NCBI RefSeq assembly: GCF_027482425.1
Contig: NZ_JAIXWA010000013.1
Coordinates: forward strand, 1 to 43,616
Source of the DNA: Flavobacterium sp.
GTDB taxonomy: Bacteria > Bacteroidota > Bacteroidia > Flavobacteriales > Flavobacteriaceae
Length of the DNA stretch: 43,616 nt
Reading direction: 5' to 3'
Shown here: positions 34,163 to 41,563 of the stretch, one piece after another
Numbering within the stretch: the first letter of the stretch is position 1
How the letters are laid out: each line of letters begins with the position of its first letter
Notes under the pieces: model-generated
The model's input: the letters and a program-made list of their open reading frames with translations, nothing else
What the model was told of the DNA's origin: nothing
Database searches by the model: none
Made by a program: the position numbers and the translations under genes

Positions 34163-35593
34163 TTATTCAATTTCAGAAATTCGCAAGGTGTTGACCATTC
34201 CGCGTTCAACTACGGGCATCGCAGCAAGGTTGATCAAGATGTCGCCTTTTTGAACAAACCCACGGTCTTTGGCCATTTGATTGATGTCGTCAACGGTATC
34301 GTCGGTGGTGACAAACTTGTCGTAATAAAACGCATTGACACCCCATAACAAATTCAATTGCGTTAGAATATACTTATTCGAAGTGTACACGAGGATATGC
34401 GCTGAGGGGCGCCATGCCGAAATTTGGAACGCTGTATACCCACTGTTGGTGAGTGTTGAAATTGCTTTGGCTTTAATATCGTTGGCCATTGTTGCAGCGT
34501 GGTAGCAAATGGATTTGGTGATGAATCGTTTGGTGCGCACGTGTGGCGGATTTTGAGGCACTTGAATCAAAGGAGAATCTTCAACAGCCTCAATGATTTG
34601 CGTCATTTTTTCTATGACTTGTACGGGAAAGTTCCCTACCGAAGTCTCGCCCGAAAGCATTACCGCATCAGCGCCATCCATTACCGAGTTGGCCACGTCA
34701 TTGACTTCGGCACGGGTGGGTGTCAAACTCGTAATCATGGTTTCCATCATTTGGGTTGCTACGATCACAGGGATACGGGCTGTTTTGGCACGGTGGATTA
34801 ATTTTTTCTGAATTAACGGTACTTCGTGCGCTGGAATTTCCACCCCGAGATCACCCCGCGCTACCATCAATCCGTCGCAGTAGGCTACAATTTTATCAAT
34901 GTTTTCTACGGCTTCCGGTTTTTCAATTTTGGCTACGATTGGAATTTTATGATCGGTATGTTCCGAAATTAATTCTTGCAATTCCATCAAGTCTTTGGGG
35001 GTGCGCACGAAGGAAAGTGCAATCCAATCCACATCGTTTTCAATCGCGAAAATGGCGTCTTTGATGTCTTTTGGGGTCAAAGCAGGAAGAGAGACTTTGG
35101 TATTGGGAAGGTTAACCCCTTTTTTGGATTTTAAGGGTCCGCCTTGAATGACTTTGGTTTTTACCTCGTTTTTCCCGTCGGTTTCGATGACTTCAAAAAT
35201 GAGTTTTCCGTCGTCGAGTAGGATGCGTTCGCCCGGATTTACATCACTAGGAAATGCTTTGTAGTTCATGTATACACGTTCGGCATTACCGGGAACATCT
35301 TCGGCCGTTTGAAAAGTGATCACATCGCCCGGATTGACCACGACGTCTTCTTTCATGACGCCCACGCGTAATTTAGGTCCTTGTAAATCGCCTAAAATAG
35401 CGGTGGTGTATCCAAATTCTTGGTTCAATCCACGGATAATGTCAATTCGCTCTTTTACATCGGCATAATCGGCATGAGAAAAGTTAATACGGAACACATT
35501 GACTCCGGCGTCGATCATCTCTTTGATTACCTCGCGGGTACTACACGCCGGCCCCAAGGTGGCCACGATTTTGGTTTTTTTTCTAGTCGGCAT
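34163..35593 (-). CDS. pyk: pyruvate kinase
   Basis: Pyruvate kinase makes pyruvate and ATP from phosphoenolpyruvate and ADP in glycolysis. The 476-residue protein has KIVATLGPA at the start, NFSHADY near residue 38, the signature PIVAKIEKPEAVENID with the active-site lysine near 220, ARGDLGVEIP near 243, and a C-terminal allosteric-type domain. The length matches the bacterial norm. It starts 3 bases after the upstream IPExxxVDY gene ends, so the two form an operon, and ends at a long perfect terminator hairpin. Confidence 0.97.
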   Translation of the reverse strand: MPTRKKTKIVATLGPACSTREVIKEMIDAGVNVFRINFSHADYADVKERIDIIRGLNQEFGYTTAILGDLQGPKLRVGVMKEDVVVNPGDVITFQTAEDVPGNAERVYMNYKAFPSDVNPGERILLDDGKLIFEVIETDGKNEVKTKVIQGGPLKSKKGVNLPNTKVSLPALTPKDIKDAIFAIENDVDWIALSFVRTPKDLMELQELISEHTDHKIPIVAKIEKPEAVENIDKIVAYCDGLMVARGDLGVEIPAHEVPLIQKKLIHRAKTARIPVIVATQMMETMITSLTPTRAEVNDVANSVMDGADAVMLSGETSVGNFPVQVIEKMTQIIEAVEDSPLIQVPQNPPHVRTKRFITKSICYHAATMANDIKAKAISTLTNSGYTAFQISAWRPSAHILVYTSNKYILTQLNLLWGVNAFYYDKFVTTDDTVDDINQMAKDRGFVQKGDILINLAAMPVVERGMVNTLRISEIE

Positions 35594-35596
35594 TCT

Positions 35597-36082
35597 TTAA
35601 AAAATTAGATTGTGTTTGGACTTTAGTTTGTTTTTATCAATACGGTAAGCCATACTTACCCATTCAATTTCACTGATTTTTCGTACAACCTCTTCCAAAT
35701 CGATATCGTTTTCTAGGTTGTCAATTTTGAGAATATAATCTACTTTTTTGTGTTCGGGCAATAAATACACCGAAGTGGCAACGTCATTTGTTAGCGTGGC
35801 AAACAGCACCCCGGGGCCTTGCGTTTCGGTGATGACTTCACTTTTATTTTGCACCAAATGCCAGGTAATGAATCGAGATTCGTCATAAAATTCAAAGCGT
35901 GAAAGTCCGGTGCTTCCCTCTTTGATTTGTATGTGAAGGTCTTCTTGGGTTCGTGCCAATAAAACCTCGAGCTGTTGGTTGAGGTGAAAGGCCAAACGGG
36001 AATCTTCCAACGAAGTATGCAAGGCAATTACCTCGTAATCTTGCGCTTCAAATTCATGGATGTAGATTTTTTGCGTCGCCAT
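35597..36082 (-). CDS. IPExxxVDY-family protein upstream of pyk
   Basis: The 161-residue protein belongs to a Bacteroidetes family named for the motif IPExxxVDY, seen here as LPEHKKVDY near residue 109. It is acidic, soluble, lacks a signal peptide, and shows mixed alpha/beta text with many short hydrophobic strands. The function is unknown to me. The tight linkage to pyk (3-base gap, same strand) suggests shared expression with glycolysis. The region upstream (36083-36195) contains no clear -7 box and only a weak hairpin. Confidence 0.82.
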   Translation of the reverse strand: MATQKIYIHEFEAQDYEVIALHTSLEDSRLAFHLNQQLEVLLARTQEDLHIQIKEGSTGLSRFEFYDESRFITWHLVQNKSEVITETQGPGVLFATLTNDVATSVYLLPEHKKVDYILKIDNLENDIDLEEVVRKISEIEWVSMAYRIDKNKLKSKHNLIF

Positions 36083-36195
36083 TTCCGCCCAAATAAGTTG
36101 TAAATATACTTCATATCGGAATGCATTTTACCGAGAAGAAGTTAGATTAACGTTATTTTATGAACGAAATCGTTGTAGGATTTTAAGGTATTGCT

Positions 36196-36942
36196 TTATA
36201 TTTTGTTAATTTTTTCTTGAAAAGCAAAATAGGCCCGTTTGGCTGCGATTTCTTCTGCTTTTTTCTTGGAGGTAGCGCGGGATTTGGCCACTACTTTTTG
36301 GTCGATGCTTAAGCGCACGCCGAAATATTTTTGACCGTCGTTACCGTTGTCATCAAAAACATCAAAGTGAAAGTTGTATTTTTCTTTTTGGCACCATTCG
36401 ATGACAAGACTTTTATAGCTGATGACTTTTCCCTCTAATTTTGCGATATCTACGTAGGGGATGATGACTTTTTCGTGGATAAATTTTTCACAAAAATCAT
36501 AGCCTTTGTCCAAAAATATGGCCCCAATTAAGGCTTCAAAGATATTTCCGTGGATGTTTTCGCCAAAGTGTTGGGCGGGAACTTTACTTTCCACAAATTG
36601 AATGAGATTGAGGTCGCGCCCGAGTTCGTTTAAATGTTCGCGACTCACAATTTTGGAGCGCATTTTGGTGAGGTATCCTTCGTCGCCAGTAGGTACTTGA
36701 CGGTATAAATGGGCGGCAATTACGGAGCCCAACATGGCATCACCCAAAAACTCCAAACGTTCGTAATTCATCGGACGTCCGTTTTCGTCCATCAAGTTGG
36801 AGGAACGGTGGGTGAACGCTTTTTTGTAATATTTTAATTGCCCTGGAGCGAATCCCAAGATGGTTTGTAGGGTCTCAAAAAAAATCCCGCCTTCTGTCTG
36901 AGGACGGGAGTTTTTAGCAAATATTTTTTTAATAATTCTCAT
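36196..36942 (-). CDS. rnc: ribonuclease III
   Basis: RNase III cleaves double-stranded RNA in rRNA and mRNA processing. The 248-residue protein has the signature ERLEFLGDAMLGSVIA near residue 62, the second acidic block NIFEALIGAIFLDKGY near 132, and a C-terminal double-stranded RNA-binding domain (about 172-245) ending in AKSRATSKKKAEEIAAKRA. It follows fabF by 8 bases, the common bacterial acpP-fabF-rnc order. Confidence 0.96.
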   Translation of the reverse strand: MRIIKKIFAKNSRPQTEGGIFFETLQTILGFAPGQLKYYKKAFTHRSSNLMDENGRPMNYERLEFLGDAMLGSVIAAHLYRQVPTGDEGYLTKMRSKIVSREHLNELGRDLNLIQFVESKVPAQHFGENIHGNIFEALIGAIFLDKGYDFCEKFIHEKVIIPYVDIAKLEGKVISYKSLVIEWCQKEKYNFHFDVFDDNGNDGQKYFGVRLSIDQKVVAKSRATSKKKAEEIAAKRAYFAFQEKINKI

Positions 36943-36950
36943 AGACGAGA

Positions 36951-38204
36951 TTACGCGTCAATTTTTTTAAAAAGTACACAAGCGTTGTGACCTCCAAAAC
37001 CAAAGGTGTTGCTCATCGCCACTTTGATATCGCGTTTTTGCGCTTTATTCAGGGTTAGATTCAATGATGGATCAATGTTTTCATCGATAACTTCATGGTT
37101 GATGGTAGGCGGAACGATGCTGTGTTGCATGGCCAAAATCACAGCAATCGCCTCAATCGCTCCTGCTGCACCCAACAAGTGGCCAGTCATTGATTTGGTA
37201 GAATTGATGTTGAGGGTTTTGGCATGGTCTCCAAATACCGCGCTAATTGCTTTTAACTCGGCTACATCTCCAAGAGGCGTAGAGGTTCCATGGGTGTTGA
37301 TATGATCGACATCGGCGGGTTGCATTCCTGCATCGCGAAGGGTATTTTGCATTACGGCAATAACACCAACCCCTTCGGGATGGGGTGCTGTAAGGTGGTA
37401 AGCATCTGAGGAGAGTCCACCGCCTCCGATTTCACAATAAATTTTAGCACCACGAGCTTTGGCGTGTTCGTATTCTTCCAACACCAACGCACCTGCTCCT
37501 TCACCAAGGACGAAACCGTCACGGGTGGCATCAAACGGGCGCGAGGCGGTTTCAGGGCTGTCGTTGCGGGTTGATAAAGCGTGCATCGAATTGAATCCGC
37601 CCATTCCAGCAATGGTTACTGCCGCTTCAGAACCACCTGAGATGATGACATCACACATGCCCAATCGAATATAATTGAAGGCATCAATGAGGGCATTGGC
37701 TGAGGAAGCACAAGCCGAAACGGTGGTGTAGTTAGGGCCCATAAAGCCGTTGCGCATGGAGATGTGTGCAGGGGCAATATCGGCAATCATTTTGGGGATA
37801 AAGAACGGATTAAATTTAGGTGTTCCGTCGCCTTTAGCGTAGTTTAAAACCTCTTCTTGGAACGTCTCTAAACCACCGATTCCAGCACCCCAAATCACGC
37901 CTACACGAGCTTTATTGACATTGGTGTCGGTGATTCCCGCGTCTTTGATGGCTTCATCACTTGCAGCAATAGCATATTGTGAGAATTTGTCCAAACGTCG
38001 GGATTCCTTACGGTCCATGAATTGTTCGATGTCAAAATTTTTGACTTCGCAAGCAAACTTGGTTTTGTGTTTTTCGGTATCATAGTAGGTAATGGGGGCA
38101 GCCCCACTTTTCCCATTGACCAACCCTTCCCAATAGGCTTCGATAGAATTTCCGATGGGAGTTAAGGCGCCAAGACCGGTAACAACAACACGCTTTAATT
38201 GCAT
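36951..38204 (-). CDS. fabF: beta-ketoacyl-ACP synthase II
   Basis: FabF condenses malonyl-ACP with acyl-ACP in fatty acid elongation. The 417-residue protein has the Cys-His-His triad: C165 in VSACASSAN, H305 in NTHGTSTPLGD and H342 in TGHLLGAAGAIE. ATG 38204 begins the family sequence MQLKRVVVTGLG; an upstream in-frame Met at 38267 adds unrelated residues. It lies between acpP and rnc; a hairpin terminator (38332-38364) separates it from acpP, so fabF probably depends partly on readthrough or on its own weak promoter. Confidence 0.97.
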   Translation of the reverse strand: MQLKRVVVTGLGALTPIGNSIEAYWEGLVNGKSGAAPITYYDTEKHKTKFACEVKNFDIEQFMDRKESRRLDKFSQYAIAASDEAIKDAGITDTNVNKARVGVIWGAGIGGLETFQEEVLNYAKGDGTPKFNPFFIPKMIADIAPAHISMRNGFMGPNYTTVSACASSANALIDAFNYIRLGMCDVIISGGSEAAVTIAGMGGFNSMHALSTRNDSPETASRPFDATRDGFVLGEGAGALVLEEYEHAKARGAKIYCEIGGGGLSSDAYHLTAPHPEGVGVIAVMQNTLRDAGMQPADVDHINTHGTSTPLGDVAELKAISAVFGDHAKTLNINSTKSMTGHLLGAAGAIEAIAVILAMQHSIVPPTINHEVIDENIDPSLNLTLNKAQKRDIKVAMSNTFGFGGHNACVLFKKIDA

Positions 38205-38331
38205 AAATATGGATTTAGTTTGTTCTGTATATAAAGAATACCCTTGTTCCTTTTTGGCAAATCGCAAAGAGACAGGGGTATTTATCTTTAGGATTGATTT
38301 ACAATCGCAATGTAGTGATTTTGAAAATAAT

Positions 38332-38364
38332 AAAAACCCGCATGCCCAAAAGGTAAGCGGGTTT
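38332..38364 (-). terminator. terminator or attenuator between acpP and fabF
   Basis: On the minus strand an eight-base perfect GC-rich stem (38334-38341 with 38357-38364) is followed by five T residues. It lies directly after the acpP stop and 128 bases before fabF, a position suited to lowering fabF-rnc expression relative to abundant ACP. Confidence 0.8.
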
Positions 38365-38375
38365 GGTATATTTTA

Positions 38376-38612
38376 TTATTTTTTAGCTTCTTCGATGTAA
38401 GAGATAGCTTGACCAACTGTTGAGATGTTCTCAGCTTGATCGTCTGGAATTTGGATGTCAAATTCTTTTTCGAACTCCATGATAAGCTCAACAGTATCTA
38501 ATGAATCGGCTCCCAAGTCATTGGTGAAGCTTGCTTCAGATACAACTTCATTCTCGTCAACTCCTAGTTTGTCCACGATAATCGCTTTAACTCTTGATGC
38601 AATGTCTGACAT
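38376..38612 (-). CDS. acpP: acyl carrier protein
   Basis: ACP carries growing acyl chains on a phosphopantetheine arm. The 78-residue acidic protein has the conserved attachment site [12 protein letters not shown] with serine at residue 37 and the four-helix ACP pattern. It is the first gene of the acpP-fabF-rnc group, with a -7 box at 38643-38650. Confidence 0.97.
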   Translation of the reverse strand: MSDIASRVKAIIVDKLGVDENEVVSEASFTNDLGADSLDTVELIMEFEKEFDIQIPDDQAENISTVGQAISYIEEAKK

Positions 38613-38642
38613 AGTTTCTAATTTTTAATTTTTAATTGTTGG

Positions 38643-38650
38643 CAAAAATA
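38643..38650 (-). promoter_or_regulatory. -7 promoter box (TATTTTTG) for acpP
   Basis: The minus-strand octamer is an exact TAnnTTTG match 31 bases before ATG 38612. The leader contains a short direct repeat (CTAATTTTTAATTTTTAATTG on the plus strand, about 38617-38637). Confidence 0.65.
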
Positions 38651-38773
38651 AAAAACTTTATTTTATTTCAGCATTTTGATTTACAAATGTTACCACGAAG
38701 GTAATAAATTATTTTAACAAACCTTTTACGGCAGTTCAATTATCTCGTCAAATATTCGTTTTTTTGTAGGCAG

Positions 38774-38781
38774 TATTTTTG
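38774..38781 (+). promoter_or_regulatory. -7 promoter box (TATTTTTG) for purN
   Basis: An exact TAnnTTTG match lies 22 bases before ATG 38803, divergent from the acpP promoter. Confidence 0.7.
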
Positions 38782-38802
38782 TCGTTAAACTGAATCCGAT
38801 TT

Positions 38803-39363
38803 ATGTCCAAAATTGTTTTATTTGCCTCGGGAGAAGGCACCAATGCTGCGGCCATTATCAGGCATTTTCAGGAAAAATCCAGTGTAGCTGTTGTGGCAGT
38901 GTTTTGCAATAATCCACAAGCTGGTGTGTTGCAACGAGCGGCAGATTTTGGGGTGCCCACGGTGTTGTTTGATCGGCAAGCCCTTGAAGAGGATAAAGTG
39001 TTGCTTCAATTGCAAGAACTTGCCCCTGATTGGATTGTCTTGGCGGGATTCCTTTGGAAATTTCCCGAAACGATTTTGGAGGTCTTTCCCAACGTTATCA
39101 ATATCCATCCCGCTTTATTGCCAAAGTTTGGAGGCAAAGGCATGTACGGTAAGCATGTGCACGAGGCGGTATTGGCTCAAGGCGAAGCCGTGACGGGCAT
39201 AACGATTCATTATGTTAATGCGCATTATGACGAGGGTGCGATTATTGCGCAATTTGAAACTTCGATTGCCGACTGTACTACCGCAGCGAGTATTGCGGCT
39301 AAGGTTCATGCTCTCGAACAAGAACATTTTCCAAAGGTTATCGATCAACTCCTTAACTCATAA
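38803..39363 (+). CDS. purN: phosphoribosylglycinamide formyltransferase
   Basis: PurN transfers a formyl group from 10-formyl-THF to GAR in purine synthesis. The 186-residue protein has the N-terminal FASGEGTNAAAII motif, VLAGFLWKFPETIL near residue 80, and the active-site block NIHPALLPKFGGKGMYG with the catalytic Asn and His near residues 100-102, followed by GITIHYVNAHYDEGAII with the catalytic Asp near 146. The length is normal. It is followed after 30 bases by rnhA; the spacer contains repeated AACTCAT words. Confidence 0.95.
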   Translation: MSKIVLFASGEGTNAAAIIRHFQEKSSVAVVAVFCNNPQAGVLQRAADFGVPTVLFDRQALEEDKVLLQLQELAPDWIVLAGFLWKFPETILEVFPNVINIHPALLPKFGGKGMYGKHVHEAVLAQGEAVTGITIHYVNAHYDEGAIIAQFETSIADCTTAASIAAKVHALEQEHFPKVIDQLLNS

Positions 39364-39393
39364 CTCATAACTCACAACTCATAATTTTACTAC

Positions 39394-39870
39394 ATGCATC
39401 AAATTCATCTTTACACCGACGGCGCGGCCAAAGGAAACCCAGGAAACGGCGGGTACGGTGTGGTTTTGGAACAAGTGGGTACGGGCTACCGCAAAGAGTT
39501 TTATGAAGGATTTCGCATGACGACCAACAACCGGATGGAACTACTAGCTGTGATTGTGGGTTTGGAAAAATTAAAACAATCCGGAATCTCGGTATTGGTG
39601 GTTTCAGATAGCAAATATGTGGTCGATGCCGTTCAAAAAGGCTGGGTTTTCAGTTGGGAGAAAAAAGGGTTCCAGGGCAAAAAAAATCCCGATTTGTGGC
39701 TTCGTTTTTTAAAGATATACCGCAAGCATAAAGTTGATTTTCAATGGGTAAAAGGGCACAATCATCATCCCCAAAACGAGCGATGCGATCAACTCGCGGT
39801 AATGGCATCTATGCAATCGGATTTGTCGGTCGATGCTTGTTATGAGCAACTTCGAGACACACTACTATAA
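39394..39870 (+). CDS. rnhA: ribonuclease HI
   Basis: RNase HI degrades the RNA strand of RNA-DNA hybrids. The 158-residue protein carries all four catalytic acids: D9 in YTDGAAKGNPG, E49 in NNRMELLAV, D72 in VVSDSKYVVDA and D132 in NERCDQLAV, and the loop His near 122. Length and spacing match the E. coli enzyme. Its final 6 bases overlap the convergent HTH gene. Confidence 0.96.
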   Translation: MHQIHLYTDGAAKGNPGNGGYGVVLEQVGTGYRKEFYEGFRMTTNNRMELLAVIVGLEKLKQSGISVLVVSDSKYVVDAVQKGWVFSWEKKGFQGKKNPDLWLRFLKIYRKHKVDFQWVKGHNHHPQNERCDQLAVMASMQSDLSVDACYEQLRDTLL

Positions 39871-40191
39871 ATCTGCATTATTTTTCAAAAGCAACGAATT
39901 ATAGGCTTCTAACAATCGGATGTACTTATTTTTCCAATAATCAACGGTTTCCTCTTCGGGGTATTCTTCAGGAGGTTCGTGAAGGATGAGGGGATACATT
40001 TCTTTAATTTCCTTGCTAAAATCGTAACGGATAATTTTTCCGATGGTGAGTATCGTATCGATGGAGACATTTTTTTGCTCAAACATTTGATAAAACCATC
40101 GTCGGCTTTTCCCCATCTGTTTCGCTATAGCGCTGATAGGTATACCGCTTTGGTAAATCGCATTTTTGATGATTTCCCCCCTGTTTTCCAT
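39865..40191 (-). CDS. small helix-turn-helix protein
   Basis: The 108-residue protein has an N-terminal XRE/Cro-type helix-turn-helix (about residues 4-58), with SGIPISAIAKQMGKSRRWFYQMF as turn and recognition helix and IDTILTIGKIIRYDF as helices 4-5, then an acidic proline-rich linker and a C-terminal helix (about 85-108) that could dimerise. It is probably a DNA-binding regulator; the target is unknown. It is transcribed divergently from the candidate RNA at 40265-40420, which makes that RNA a possible target. Its 3' end overlaps rnhA. Confidence 0.8.
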   Translation of the reverse strand: MENRGEIIKNAIYQSGIPISAIAKQMGKSRRWFYQMFEQKNVSIDTILTIGKIIRYDFSKEIKEMYPLILHEPPEEYPEEETVDYWKNKYIRLLEAYNSLLLKNNADL

Positions 40192-40264
40192 TCCTACAAA
40201 GTTTTACACTTATGTGGGAAAAATATTTCTCAAAAATTTCTCATATGTGTGTATTTTTTCGTAA

Positions 40265-40420
40265 GTTAGCTCAAGAAAATGGAATATTTCAAAAATAGTT
40301 ACCGCATGGGCCTTTTCGGAGGTGCAACAGGTCGTGTTTTTACACGGTAGTTTTCGAGAGTAACGACTTGAGGACTATAATTCGAAAGTGACGCAACCCG
40401 GTTTAGACCGGGTTTTTTTT
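40265..40420 (+). ncRNA. candidate structured RNA gene upstream of the PfkB kinase
   Basis: The 319-base stretch 40192-40510 has no gene. Within it, two complementary pairs form a long hairpin: ATAGTT (40295-40300) with GACTAT (40373-40378), and CAGGTCGT (40328-40335) with ACGACTTG (40363-40370). The 5' side of the bubble holds a small CCTT-TTCG-GAGG hairpin (40311-40322). A perfect terminator follows (40395-40420). The pfkB promoter lies downstream, so this is a separate transcript. The long hairpin with an internal bubble recalls 6S RNA (a 6S-Flavo family exists), but I cannot confirm it. The 5' end is uncertain; TATTTTTT at 40252-40259 is the best -7 candidate. Confidence 0.5.
40395..40420 (+). 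terminator. strong intrinsic terminator of the candidate RNA
   Basis: A perfect eight-base stem (40395-40402 with 40407-40414) closes a TTAG loop and is followed by T residues to 40420. No protein-coding gene ends near it on the plus strand. Confidence 0.93.
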
Positions 40421-40479
40421 ATGAAAAAATTATACTGCTTCATTTACAAGAGAAGTTTTATTCTTTTCATTTGAATACG

Positions 40480-40487
40480 TATCTTTG
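40480..40487 (+). promoter_or_regulatory. -7 promoter box (TATCTTTG) for the PfkB kinase
   Basis: An exact TAnnTTTG match lies 24 bases before ATG 40511 and downstream of the terminator at 40395-40420. Confidence 0.72.
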
Positions 40488-40510
40488 CGCCTTTATTATA
40501 AAACGAGTTC

Positions 40511-41434
40511 ATGAACAAGCTTTTAATCGTGGGAACAGTAGCTTTCGATGCAATCGAAACGCCCTTTGGAAAAACCGATAAAATATTAGGAGGAGCAGGC
40601 ACCTTTATTGGCTTGTCGGCTTCCCATTTTAATCTTCAATCGGCAATCGTTTCGGTAGTGGGCGATGATTTTCCACAAGCGTATTTGGATTTATTAACGG
40701 CACGCAACATTGATATTTCCGGTTTGGAAATCGTTCAAGGCGGAAAAACATTCTTCTGGAGCGGTCGTTACCATAACGATATGAACTCTCGCGATACGTT
40801 GGCTACAGAACTTAACGTGTTGGCTGATTTTAATCCTATTGTACCTGAGAATTTCAAAGATGCTGAGGTGGTGATGTTGGGCAATTTGCATCCCCTTGTG
40901 CAAACAGGTGTTTTAAATCAATTGACTGCAACACCCAAGTTAGTGGTATTGGATACCATGAATTTCTGGATGGATTGCGCCTTACCCGAATTGATGGACG
41001 TTATCAAGCGAGTCGATGTGATTACGATTAACGATGAAGAAGCCCGTCAATTGTCGGGAGAGTATTCGCTGGTCAAAGCAGCGGCAAAAATTCATGCAAT
41101 GGGACCAAAATATGTGGTCATTAAAAAAGGCGAACATGGGGCATTGTTGTTTCATAACGAGCATATTTTCTTTGCGCCTGCTTTACCTTTGGCCGACGTA
41201 TTTGATCCCACAGGTGCGGGCGATACGTTTGCAGGTGGATTTGCAGGCTATGTGGCGCAACAAGGTGACACCTCTTTTGAAACCTTGAAGACCGCTATCA
41301 TTCAAGGATCGAATTTGGCTTCCTTTTGTGTGGAGCAATTTGGAACGGAGCGCATGGTGTGCCTTACGAAAGAAGAAGTGGCCGAGCGCTTGAAACAATT
41401 TAAAGCACTCACCCAATTTGAAATAGAATTATAG
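40511..41434 (+). CDS. PfkB-family sugar/nucleoside kinase
   Basis: The 307-residue protein has the ribokinase fold: the N-terminal GGAGTFIGLSAS segment near residue 27 and the PfkB signature DPTGAGDTFAGG at about 232-243 with catalytic base D238. The family phosphorylates sugars or nucleosides (ribokinase, adenosine kinase, others). The substrate is not determinable from motifs; the short N-terminus without a lid-type insertion fits the nucleoside-kinase-like branch. It is next to a PurF-like PRPP amidotransferase, which hints at ribose or purine metabolism. A terminator at 41442 ends the unit. Confidence 0.85.
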   Translation: MNKLLIVGTVAFDAIETPFGKTDKILGGAGTFIGLSASHFNLQSAIVSVVGDDFPQAYLDLLTARNIDISGLEIVQGGKTFFWSGRYHNDMNSRDTLATELNVLADFNPIVPENFKDAEVVMLGNLHPLVQTGVLNQLTATPKLVVLDTMNFWMDCALPELMDVIKRVDVITINDEEARQLSGEYSLVKAAAKIHAMGPKYVVIKKGEHGALLFHNEHIFFAPALPLADVFDPTGAGDTFAGGFAGYVAQQGDTSFETLKTAIIQGSNLASFCVEQFGTERMVCLTKEEVAERLKQFKALTQFEIEL

Positions 41435-41441
41435 TAACTTT

Positions 41442-41468
41442 ATGCCTCGAAATTTCGGGGCATTTTTG
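41442..41468 (+). terminator. intrinsic terminator after the PfkB kinase
   Basis: An eight-pair stem (41442-41449 with 41456-41463, one T-G pair) with a six-base loop is followed by T residues. The PurF-like gene 96 bases on must have its own promoter, but I see no clean -7 box. Confidence 0.85.
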
Positions 41469-41563
41469 TTTACTTTAAAAATAGAAGTTCCGAGAATTTC
41501 ATTGGTTTTCAGAACACTAAACCCCAACAACACAACAACACAAACTCAACACAACTACCATTT

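Noticed and set aside
40265..40420. Signal recognition particle RNA or tmRNA
   Set aside because: The GGAAG-type SRP apical loop is missing, and there is no tRNA-like end or tag-peptide frame as in tmRNA.
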